DNA from: Flavobacteriales bacterium UBA5871
GTDB taxonomy: Bacteria; Bacteroidota; Bacteroidia; Flavobacteriales_D; Crocinitomicaceae
Reading direction: 5' to 3'
Assembly: GCA_002432085.1 (NCBI GenBank)
Contig: DJFN01000192.1
Span: 1-5,787, forward strand
Length of the DNA stretch: 5,787 nucleotides
Under the pieces are notes generated by a model. The model made no database searches. It had not been told where the DNA came from and saw nothing but the letters and a program-made list of their open reading frames with translations. The position numbers and the translations under genes are program-made. Positions 1 through 5,787 of this stretch are shown one piece after another (the stretch's first letter is position 1; each line of letters opens with the position of its first letter).

Positions 1-2
1 TC

Positions 3-278
3 TGTATACTGAGCATACTCAACAAGCAGGAAGCTTATCCTTCCGAAATCCTCGAGCAGCTGAAAAACGCCCGGCTGATCGTTGTCGAAGGAACGCTTTA
101 TCCCTTGCTGACACGGCTTAAGAATATGAACCTCCTCACCTATCGCTGGGAAGAGTCCAACGCAGGACCGCCCCGAAAATACTACGCCATTACAGAGGCA
201 GGAAAAACCTCCCTCGCGGCGCTGATCACTACCTGGAACGAGCTGCAGCATGCAGTGGAAACCATCACAAAAAACTAA
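3..278 (+). CDS. PadR-family transcriptional regulator (5' end missing)
   Basis: This is the last 91 codons of a small winged-helix DNA-binding protein; the gene begins upstream of the window. The reading frame opens with CILSILNKQEAYPSEILEQL and continues with the diagnostic PadR wing region: EGTLYPLLTRLKNMNLL, then YRWEES, then GPPRKYYAITEAGK. It closes with a short C-terminal helix (LAALITTWNELQHAVETI). The protein is of the short PadR type without a large C-terminal dimerisation domain. From memory of close Bacteroidota relatives, about 15-20 N-terminal residues are missing. PadR proteins usually repress their own operon or a neighbouring gene, often one for a membrane or stress protein, with a ligand or stress relieving repression. 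The TAA stop lies 6 bases before the PspC-domain gene, so the two are almost certainly cotranscribed. The operator and promoter would lie upstream, outside the window. The family is certain; the target and signal are inferred. Confidence 0.93.
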   Translation, partial: CILSILNKQEAYPSEILEQLKNARLIVVEGTLYPLLTRLKNMNLLTYRWEESNAGPPRKYYAITEAGKTSLAALITTWNELQHAVETITKN

Positions 279-284
279 TGCATT

Positions 285-1787
285 ATGAAAAAGACGCTCT
301 CAATACATTTAGGACGACAGCTCTTCACCATTGAAGAAGACGCTTACGAACGCCTGCAACAATACCTCCACCGACTCGAACAATCCCTCAACGCCGAAGA
401 AGGCATTGCGGAAATCATGGAAGACATCGAAATGCGCTTCGCCGAGCTGATCGTCAGCTACCTGGGTGAAACACGCAAAGTAGTGAACATGAACGATGTG
501 GAAACAGGAATCGCTTCTCTGGGCGAGCCGGAAGTTATCTCCGAAGAAACAGAGCCAAAACAGGAACAGCGCAAGGAAACGACGGCCGAGACTTCCACTT
601 CGGGTTCACGCAGGCTTTACCGCGATCCGGAAAACAGCATGCTGGGTGGTGTCTGCGCCGGTCTGGCCGCCTACCTGAACATCGATCCGGTGATTATGCG
701 TATTATTTTCGTCATCCTGTTCTTCACAGGAACTGGCGTTCCGGCCTACATCCTGTTCTGGATCATCGTTCCGAGCGCAGTGACGCCTTCCGACAGACTG
801 CGCATGCAGGGAAAAGCCGTAACGGTGGACACGCTTAAAGAAGAATTCGTAAAAGCAACAGATCGTATTAAAGACGACACGCAGCGCGCTCGTGACCGGT
901 TCAAAGCCGGAAACGATCCTTACGTAAAACGCGCGAAATTCGTTTTGCACCAACTTGGACGGATTGCAGGTTTCGGTATGATCGCTCTATCACTGTTGTG
1001 GCTGGTATTTTACACCTTATTCATCAGCGGCGCAGTGGATGTAATCCCCGCATCCGGCGACACCGATTACCTGTCCGTTCGGGAATTTTTCACCATCCTG
1101 ATTCCGGTCGACAGTACCCGCAGTCTCATGTGGGCCGGCATTCTGCTCACCGGATTCCTGATTCCGGCAACATTTATCCTGCTCGGTATTCGCTTGCTGA
1201 CGGATAAATACCGACGTCCGCTGAAAATTGCCCTGGTCACTTCCTCGTTGCTCGTAGCGGTTGGCTTTATCTGCGGGTTTGTTGCCGGAATGCAGACGGG
1301 ACGCGACATGGCTGTCTATGCTGAAGTTGAACAACAGCATCTGACATTGAGCGCCGACGATCTCGTGGTGGAAGAAATTCCGCATTATGTTTCGCACAAG
1401 CGCATTCTTTCCACCGGTGGAATGGAGTTTCTGACTGTCGAGCACGGCCGGATCTATACCGAAGGGATTCTGGTCACTTACCGCGCTTCAGACGATTCAC
1501 TGTTCCACATTTACCAGGTTTATCAAGCCCATGGTGTCGATAGAAATTCAGCTCTCAAACGCTGCAACCGGATCAAAAACACGATCGAGCTCAAGGGAAA
1601 CAAGCTGATGATCGACCCCTACTACAACTTTCCTAAGCAGGACGGTTTACGCAACCAGGAAATTCAAGTGATCATTGAAGTTCCGAAAGACAAGTTGCTA
1701 CATATAAAAGATTTGCGTGTAGATAACCCTGATCATGAATACAACGGAATGCTCTATGCCAACGAGCCTTTCGATACCTGGGAGTGA
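285..1787 (+). CDS. PspC-domain integral membrane protein, partner of the PadR regulator
   Basis: This is a 500-residue inner-membrane protein. Residues 1-82 form a soluble N-terminal region typical of Bacteroidota PspC proteins (IHLGRQLFTIEEDAYERL, then EIMEDIEMRFAEL and a GIASLGEPE end), followed by a charged linker (83-108). Residues 109-166 are the PspC domain (RRLYRDPENSMLGGVCAGLA, then YLNIDPVIMRIIFV and a hydrophobic segment ending in FWIIVPSA). A charged helical stretch (170-220) follows. Three more likely membrane segments lie near 225-250, 281-304 and 313-336. Residues 340-500 are a beta-rich soluble tail with the signature LRNQEIQVIIEVPKDKLLHI. PspC of enterobacteria is a membrane sensor of the phage-shock response; this longer architecture is common in Bacteroidota beside PadR genes, and its exact role is not established. 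I chose ATG 285 because it continues the family N-terminus. ATG 278, which overlaps the upstream stop, is in another frame. No Shine-Dalgarno is visible. Confidence 0.93.
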   Translation: MKKTLSIHLGRQLFTIEEDAYERLQQYLHRLEQSLNAEEGIAEIMEDIEMRFAELIVSYLGETRKVVNMNDVETGIASLGEPEVISEETEPKQEQRKETTAETSTSGSRRLYRDPENSMLGGVCAGLAAYLNIDPVIMRIIFVILFFTGTGVPAYILFWIIVPSAVTPSDRLRMQGKAVTVDTLKEEFVKATDRIKDDTQRARDRFKAGNDPYVKRAKFVLHQLGRIAGFGMIALSLLWLVFYTLFISGAVDVIPASGDTDYLSVREFFTILIPVDSTRSLMWAGILLTGFLIPATFILLGIRLLTDKYRRPLKIALVTSSLLVAVGFICGFVAGMQTGRDMAVYAEVEQQHLTLSADDLVVEEIPHYVSHKRILSTGGMEFLTVEHGRIYTEGILVTYRASDDSLFHIYQVYQAHGVDRNSALKRCNRIKNTIELKGNKLMIDPYYNFPKQDGLRNQEIQVIIEVPKDKLLHIKDLRVDNPDHEYNGMLYANEPFDTWE

Positions 1788-1802
1788 CGTAAATTTAAAG
1801 AT

Positions 1803-1843
1803 CACGAAAGCGGTTTTGTTTTGAGAAACAGGCCGCTTTCGTG
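1803..1843 (+). terminator. Intrinsic terminator-like hairpin after the PadR-PspC operon
   Basis: CACGAAAGCGG (1803-1813) pairs perfectly with CCGCTTTCGTG (1833-1843), an 11-bp stem. Inside it, TGTTT (1817-1821) can pair with AAACA (1826-1830) around a TGAG loop, and G-U pairs can bridge the two stems into one long hairpin. It starts 15 bases after the PspC stop codon. The following bases (TTATTAA) are A/T-rich but not a pure T-tract, so termination may be moderate. The near-symmetric stem could also act on the opposite strand. Placement between a gene end and the next promoter supports terminator function. Confidence 0.7.
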
Positions 1844-1861
1844 TTATTAACAACCGCCCTG

Positions 1862-1887
1862 TTATTGGTTAAGATTCCCTATATTTG
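1862..1887 (+). promoter_or_regulatory. Bacteroidota-type promoter for the E1 gene
   Basis: TATATTTG at 1880-1887 is a perfect match to the Bacteroidota sigma-factor -7 consensus TAnnTTTG. A -33 element is less clear: TTATTG at 1862-1867 contains the TTG core, but the 12-base gap to the -7 element is shorter than the usual 17-23. The motif lies after the hairpin terminator and 22 bases before ATG 1910. Transcription would therefore start a few bases downstream and give a very short leader. The location and the -7 match are seen directly; activity is inferred. Confidence 0.6.
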
Positions 1888-1909
1888 TTCACCCCAAATA
1901 AAAATTAAT

Positions 1910-4354
1910 ATGGCAACCCAGACATCAGTGGAAACAAATCAGGCAGTAGACTTTGAAACATTCAAAACAGAAGTATTGAATGACTATAAGCTGGCATGTT
2001 TGTCGAGGGAAGCATCGTTGCTGGGACGTCGTGAAGTACTGACCGGCAAAGCCAAGTTCGGTATTTTCGGCGACGGAAAAGAACTGGCACAGCTTGCTCT
2101 GGCGAAACAATTCCAGGACGGTGATTTCCGTTCGGGCTATTACCGCGATCAAACGCTGATGATGGCCATTGGTCAATTGACGGTTCAGCAGTATTTTGCC
2201 GGACTCTACGGTCACACGAATGTCGAGCTGGAACCACAATCCGGCGGTCGCCAGATGGGCGGTCACTTCGCTACGCGCAACCTCGACGCAAACGGCGAAT
2301 GGAAAGACCTCATGAAACAAAAGAACAGCTCCGGCGATATTTCACCTACAGGTGGGCAAATGCCGCGTTTGCTGGGACTCGCACAAGCTTCCAAGATTTA
2401 CCGCAATCACCCGACGCTGAAAGACCTGGAAGCTTTCAAAAAATTCAGCAACGGCGGAAACGAAGTCGCTTTCGGAACGATTGGTGACGCTTCCACTTCG
2501 GAAGGTCCTTTCTGGGAAGTGATCAACGCAGCCGGTGTTTTACAGGTGCCTATGGTGATGTCGGTATGGGACGACGGCTACGGAATTTCCGTTCCGCGCG
2601 AATTCCAGACAACCAAAGGCAGCATTTCCGAAGCGCTTGCCGGCATGCAGCGTACGGAAGAAAAACCGGGCTACGAGATCTTCGTAACCAAAGGCTGGGA
2701 TTACGCTCATCTTTGCGAAACGTATGAAAAAGCGGTCAGCATTGCCCGTAAAGAGCACGTTCCGGTACTCGTTCACGTAAAAGAAGTGAACCAGCCGCAG
2801 GGCCACTCGACTTCGGGATCGCACGAGCGCTACAAATCCGGCGACCGTTTGCAGTGGGAAACCGATTTCGACTGCATCGCGAAATTCAAAGAATGGATCC
2901 TTTCTTTCAACGCCGACGGTAACTCGATCGCAACGGAAGAAGAACTGGCTGAGATCGCTGCTGCTGCCAAAAAAGCAGTAAACGACGACAAGCGCGCTGC
3001 CTGGAAAGCATTCTCTGAAGACATCACCGAAGACCTTTCACAAGCTGTCAGCCTGTTGAAAGCTGTAGCAGCGGAAAGCTCCAACGGTGCATTCATTCAG
3101 AAAGAAGCCGAAACGCTTGAGAAAACAATGGAGCCGATCCGCAAGGACATCTTCAACGCCGTTCGTAAAACGATTCGAATGGTGCGCGGCGAAAACGGTC
3201 CGGCACGCAGTGCATTGATCGCCTGGCTGGAAAATGCCAAACAAGCGAATTTCAAGCGCTACAGCGACAATCTCCACTCTGCTTCCGCTAAAAATGCGCT
3301 GAAAGTCGAGCCGATCGCTCCTGCTTACGACGATAATGCTCCAAACGAAGACGGTCGCATCATTCTGCGTGAAAACTTCCGCAAACTCTTTGAAAATCAT
3401 CCCGAAGCACTCATTTTCGGTGAAGATGCCGGTAAGATCGGTGGTGTGAACCAATCGCTGGAAGGCCTGCAGGAACAATTCGGCGAGCTCCGCGTTTCCG
3501 ATGTCGGCATTCGCGAGTGCTCCATCATCGGGCAGGGAATCGGAATGGCGATGCGCGGTTTGCGTCCTATCGCCGAGATCCAGTACCTCGATTACCTGCT
3601 TTACGGAATTCAGATCCTTTCCGACGACCTGGCAACGGTTCAATACCGCACAGCCGGCGGACAAAAAGCACCACTGATCGTGAGCACACGCGGTCACCGT
3701 CTCGAAGGAATCTGGCACAGCGGCAGCCCGATGGGAATGATCGTGAACTCGCTTCGCGGAATGTACGTTTGCGTACCGCGCAATATGACCAAAGCTGCCG
3801 GATTCTACAACACGTTGATGGCCAGCGACGAGCCTGCACTGGTGGTTGAGCCGCTGAACGGCTACCGTACGAAGGAAAAAATGCCGAACAACATCGGTTC
3901 GTTCCGCACACCGCTCGGTATTCCGGAAGTGGTTGCCCAAGGAAGCGATCTGACCATCGTTTCTTACGGATCGACGTTCAACCTTTGTGAAGCTGCCCTG
4001 CAACAGCTGGGCGAGCTCGGAATTTCTGTCGAGCTGATCGATGCACAAACGCTGATTCCATTCGATATCGAACACGCTATTGCGAAATCGCTCGAGAAAA
4101 CAAACCGTCTGCTGATCGTAGACGAAGACGTTTCCAGCGGTGCTACGGCTTACATGCTGGATAAGATCCTCGTGGAGCAGAAAGGCTATTACCATTTGGA
4201 TTCCGCACCGGTTACGCTGAGCGCCCGCGATCATCGTCCGGCATACGGAACAGATGGCGATTACTTCTCGAAGCCAGCCATCGACGATATCATCGAAGCG
4301 GCTTACGGAATCATGCACGAAGCCGATCCACAGAACTTCCCGTCGCTCTTCTGA
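1910..4354 (+). CDS. Fused alpha-beta 2-oxoacid dehydrogenase E1 (branched-chain type, ThDP-dependent)
   Basis: This is an 814-residue cytoplasmic E1: it decarboxylates a 2-oxoacid with thiamine diphosphate and passes the acyl group to the lipoyl arm of E2. Residues 1-330 are the alpha part, with YYRDQTLM (77-84), GGRQMGGHF (112-120), the ThDP/Mg motif from GDASTSEGPF (192-201) to WDDGYGIS (220-227), and the active-site loop GHSTSGSHERY (298-308). Residues 330-482 are a helical, charged linker. Residues 483-814 are the beta part, with FGEDAGKIGGV (503-513), the ThDP-activating Glu at E536 (IRECSIIGQG), AEIQYLDY (555-562) and an active-site His at H603 (WHSGSP). The loop with HSTS resembles 2-oxoisovalerate dehydrogenase, but substrate preference is not proven and pyruvate is possible. 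The frame is open 23 codons further upstream to a GTG at 1841, but that codon lies in the terminator stem and before the promoter, so ATG 1910 is preferred. The usual Asn pair of the ThDP motif is Asp-Asp here. No E2 or E3 gene is nearby. Confidence 0.93.
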   Translation: MATQTSVETNQAVDFETFKTEVLNDYKLACLSREASLLGRREVLTGKAKFGIFGDGKELAQLALAKQFQDGDFRSGYYRDQTLMMAIGQLTVQQYFAGLYGHTNVELEPQSGGRQMGGHFATRNLDANGEWKDLMKQKNSSGDISPTGGQMPRLLGLAQASKIYRNHPTLKDLEAFKKFSNGGNEVAFGTIGDASTSEGPFWEVINAAGVLQVPMVMSVWDDGYGISVPREFQTTKGSISEALAGMQRTEEKPGYEIFVTKGWDYAHLCETYEKAVSIARKEHVPVLVHVKEVNQPQGHSTSGSHERYKSGDRLQWETDFDCIAKFKEWILSFNADGNSIATEEELAEIAAAAKKAVNDDKRAAWKAFSEDITEDLSQAVSLLKAVAAESSNGAFIQKEAETLEKTMEPIRKDIFNAVRKTIRMVRGENGPARSALIAWLENAKQANFKRYSDNLHSASAKNALKVEPIAPAYDDNAPNEDGRIILRENFRKLFENHPEALIFGEDAGKIGGVNQSLEGLQEQFGELRVSDVGIRECSIIGQGIGMAMRGLRPIAEIQYLDYLLYGIQILSDDLATVQYRTAGGQKAPLIVSTRGHRLEGIWHSGSPMGMIVNSLRGMYVCVPRNMTKAAGFYNTLMASDEPALVVEPLNGYRTKEKMPNNIGSFRTPLGIPEVVAQGSDLTIVSYGSTFNLCEAALQQLGELGISVELIDAQTLIPFDIEHAIAKSLEKTNRLLIVDEDVSSGATAYMLDKILVEQKGYYHLDSAPVTLSARDHRPAYGTDGDYFSKPAIDDIIEAAYGIMHEADPQNFPSLF

Positions 4355-4361
4355 TCTTCTG

Positions 4362-4763
4362 ATGAAACAGTTTCTCCGGTTCAGCTGCATCGTTTTCTTC
4401 ATCGCCGGAATCACGGCGAAGGATTTCGCGGCACTGGGCTGGAATATCTGGTACACAGTCAATAAAACGTATGTGGCAGAAGAGCTCTGTCAGAACAAAG
4501 CACGTCCGGAGCTGAAATGTAACGGTAAGTGTTACCTCGCGAAACAGCTGCGTAAAGCGGAAGAACCCGTTCCGGGCTCTAATGCTCCCGAACGCAACCT
4601 GAAGCTCAAATCCCTTGACTGGATCGCTGAGCGGGTTGTGACAGCCGTTGACTTTTCGTCCTCATTCGAAACAGCTTCCCGCCCTTCGTGGCCGGAACAG
4701 CCTTCTTCGCTGCGTTCCTATGCGCAGGATGTCTTTCAACCACCCGCTGTTTTAGCTTCCTGA
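4362..4763 (+). CDS. Small exported or anchored protein with a conserved cysteine motif (hypothetical)
   Basis: This is a 133-residue protein of unknown function. Residues 1-25 form a hydrophobic signal peptide or anchor (KQFLRFSCIVFFIAGITA). Then comes a compact motif: VNKTYVAEELCQNK (33-46), followed by PELKCNGKCYLAKQL (49-63), with Cys at 43, 53 and 57. The tail (65-133) is proline- and serine-rich, low in complexity and probably disordered. From memory, small proteins with N-x-x-Y-[IV]-A-x-x-L-C, then C-x-G-x-C-[YF]-L-x-K-x-L, are widespread in Bacteroidota, usually annotated hypothetical and often beside outer-membrane transport genes. The cysteines should face the periplasm, suggesting metal binding or disulfide formation; this is inference. 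ATG 4362 is 7 bases after the E1 stop. The frame stays open upstream within the E1 gene, but starting there would bury the signal peptide, so 4362 is preferred. Cotranscription with E1 is likely. Confidence 0.8.
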   Translation: MKQFLRFSCIVFFIAGITAKDFAALGWNIWYTVNKTYVAEELCQNKARPELKCNGKCYLAKQLRKAEEPVPGSNAPERNLKLKSLDWIAERVVTAVDFSSSFETASRPSWPEQPSSLRSYAQDVFQPPAVLAS

Positions 4764-4768
4764 TCCGT

Positions 4769-4789
4769 TTTCTTTCCACCTGAAAGAAA
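4769..4789 (+). repeat. A/T-rich inverted repeat (possible attenuator or weak terminator)
   Basis: TTTCTTTC (4769-4776) and GAAAGAAA (4782-4789) form a perfect 8-bp inverted repeat around a CACCT loop, starting 6 bases after the stop of the cysteine-motif gene and ending 27 bases before ATG 4817. With only two G-C pairs the stem is weak and no T-tract follows, so it is not a convincing terminator. It could partly reduce read-through, protect an RNA end or bind a protein. Confidence 0.35.
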
Positions 4790-4816
4790 TCATTGCTTAT
4801 TTATCATTTAACGCGT

Positions 4817-5704
4817 ATGAAGCTTACTGCAATCACTGCATGTTTGCTGCTGTCTGCGCGGTTATGGGCCTGTGATGTCTGCGGTGCCGTTAATTCCTCA
4901 TTGGGACTCGGCACAATCGCATCCGGAAACCGTCATTCCATCGGTCTGACATACCAATACCGCCTGTATAACAGCAATCATCCTCCCCTGTTCGACGAAG
5001 CACCTATGAGCAGCAGGGAACAATTTCAACGGCTCGATCTTTCGGGCAATATTCGTCTGGCCGACCGCTGGCAGCTGAAAACCGTGGTTCCGTTTGTCTG
5101 GAACATACAGGTTAAAGACGGCGATCGTGAAACGCGCACAGGCTTTGCCGATCCAACCGTCAGCGTGCATTATTTCATCATCGACCGAAAGGATTCGCTG
5201 GAAAACCGCCAGTTTCGCTGGAGCGTCGGCTTAGGTGGAAAACTCCCGCTGGCCCGTTTCCCCGAGCCACACGACGAGGTACTGCTTCTTTATCCCGGAA
5301 CAGGTACCTGGGACGGCGTGGTGCAATCGGCTTTCTTTTGCCGGTTTGGGAACTGGGGAATCATCCAGGAAATCAACGGTGTTTTCCGCTCGACGAACAA
5401 ATACGATTACACACCCGGAAATCTCTTCAACGCCACGCTTTTCGGTTTTCGACGCTGGAGCAACTGGTCGGTTTTCGGTGGTTTTCAGTACGCCTGGAAC
5501 GGCATCGATTACCTTGACCGATCAGCTATCAACAGCTCACCAGCCCAAGGTAACATTCTCAGTGCATCATTGGGCGCAACCGTTCAATGGGGCAATGTTC
5601 TTTTGCAAGCCAATGCACACATGCCCGTTGCCCAATCATTAGGAAACGGCTATACCCGTCAGCAAACGGGATTCACGGCCGGTATTCATTACATTTTTAA
5701 TTAA
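4817..5704 (+). CDS. Probable outer-membrane beta-barrel protein with an N-terminal CxxC
   Basis: This is a 295-residue exported protein. Residues 1-18 are a signal peptide (KLTAITACLLLSARLWA), and the mature part begins with CDVCGAVNSSLG, placing Cys 19 and Cys 22 at its very start. The rest consists of alternating hydrophobic and polar strands with many aromatics and short turns (for example HSIGLTYQYRLYNS, WQLKTVVPFVWNIQV, RWSVGLGGKLPLARF, GNVLLQANAHMPVA), ending in TAGIHYIFN. This is typical of an outer-membrane barrel of about 12 strands. The segment GLGGKLPLARF followed by YPGTGTWDGVVQSAFF resembles transporter-like barrels annotated as phenol meta-pathway OMPs. From memory, Bacteroidota barrels with a CDxCGC-like start followed by FIGLRYQYR are a recurring, uncharacterised group. 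ATG 4817 is preferred over the in-frame TTG at 4793 because it gives a standard signal peptide. It follows the cysteine-motif gene by 53 bases and precedes the lipoprotein gene by 5. No ligand can be assigned. Confidence 0.82.
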   Translation: MKLTAITACLLLSARLWACDVCGAVNSSLGLGTIASGNRHSIGLTYQYRLYNSNHPPLFDEAPMSSREQFQRLDLSGNIRLADRWQLKTVVPFVWNIQVKDGDRETRTGFADPTVSVHYFIIDRKDSLENRQFRWSVGLGGKLPLARFPEPHDEVLLLYPGTGTWDGVVQSAFFCRFGNWGIIQEINGVFRSTNKYDYTPGNLFNATLFGFRRWSNWSVFGGFQYAWNGIDYLDRSAINSSPAQGNILSASLGATVQWGNVLLQANAHMPVAQSLGNGYTRQQTGFTAGIHYIFN

Positions 5705-5709
5705 GACAC

Positions 5710-5787
5710 ATGAAAATACTTATCACGTCATTCGTTCTTTTAATCGCGTTCACCTCCTGTAAAAAGGACAAAGAACACGAATCCACG
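5710..5787 (+). CDS. Lipoprotein, N-terminal fragment (3' end beyond window)
   Basis: The first 26 codons of a gene are present. They encode a lipoprotein signal peptide, MKILITSFVLLIAFTSC, with lipobox F-T-S-C and the lipidated Cys at residue 17, followed by a charged linker KKDKEHEST. The Lys- and acid-rich residues just after the cysteine resemble the lipoprotein export signal described in Bacteroidota surface lipoproteins, so this protein may face the cell exterior, though the match is loose. The start is 5 bases after the barrel gene stop, so the two are probably cotranscribed and may work together. The globular part is outside the window, so no function can be given. Confidence 0.8.
   Translation, partial: MKILITSFVLLIAFTSCKKDKEHEST

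Noticed and set aside
278..289. ATG at 278 overlapping the PadR stop (TAATG) as a translationally coupled start
   Set aside because: It is in a different frame from the PspC gene and reads into no family sequence; ATG 285 is in the correct frame.
1841..1909. N-terminal extension of E1 with signal-peptide-like residues
   Set aside because: It begins in a terminator stem and lies upstream of the -7 element; E1 is a cytoplasmic enzyme and the family starts near ATG 1910.
4254..4361. 36-codon upstream extension of the cysteine-motif protein overlapping the E1 gene
   Set aside because: The extension is the shifted-frame reading of conserved E1 sequence and would place the signal peptide internally.
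3038..4462. Long open frame on the minus strand (474 codons) antisense to the E1 gene
   Set aside because: Its codon boundaries coincide with those of E1, so it stays open simply because E1 here avoids TTA, CTA and TCA codons. The translation is rich in Arg, His, Cys and Val without recognisable motifs, whereas the + strand encodes a clear conserved enzyme.
5690..5697. TACATTTT as a -7 promoter element for the lipoprotein gene
   Set aside because: It lacks the final G of TAnnTTTG, has no evident -33 partner and lies inside the barrel coding end; A/T-rich codons for YIFN explain it.
1..5787. CRISPR arrays, insertion sequences, tRNA or rRNA genes, attachment sites
   Set aside because: I saw no direct-repeat arrays, transposase motifs, terminal inverted repeats or structured RNA genes; nearly all the sequence is coding.

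Overview
The window looks like chromosomal DNA from a Bacteroidota bacterium, probably a Flavobacteriales-like lineage, of roughly balanced base composition. Four things point there: a PadR regulator directly followed by a PspC-domain membrane protein; a single-chain alpha-beta 2-oxoacid dehydrogenase E1; a promoter with a perfect Bacteroidota -7 element (TAnnTTTG); and the absence of clear Shine-Dalgarno sequences, with A/T-rich leaders instead. All six genes are on the + strand.

Region 1 (3-1787) holds the 3' part of a PadR-family repressor gene and, 6 bases later, a 500-residue PspC-domain membrane protein. The spacing implies one operon, in which the repressor probably controls its envelope-stress-type partner. 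A long hairpin (1803-1843) closes this unit.

Region 2 (about 1862-4354) holds a promoter and a large metabolic gene: a thiamine-diphosphate-dependent E1 with the alpha and beta subunits fused in one chain. It resembles branched-chain 2-oxoacid dehydrogenase E1 most closely. The likely start is ATG 1910; the longer in-frame reading would begin inside the upstream terminator. No E2 or E3 gene is in the window.

Region 3 (4362-5787) holds three small envelope genes: a 133-residue exported or anchored protein with a conserved three-cysteine motif, a 295-residue probable outer-membrane beta-barrel whose mature end begins with a CxxC, and the start of a lipoprotein gene cut by the window edge. Spacing (7, 53 and 5 bases) suggests cotranscription, perhaps in part by read-through from the E1 gene, with a small A/T-rich hairpin before the barrel gene. 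The cysteine pattern hints at metal or thiol-redox handling in the envelope, but that is inference. This trio is the least characterised and most interesting part of the window; the other genes belong to recognisable families.
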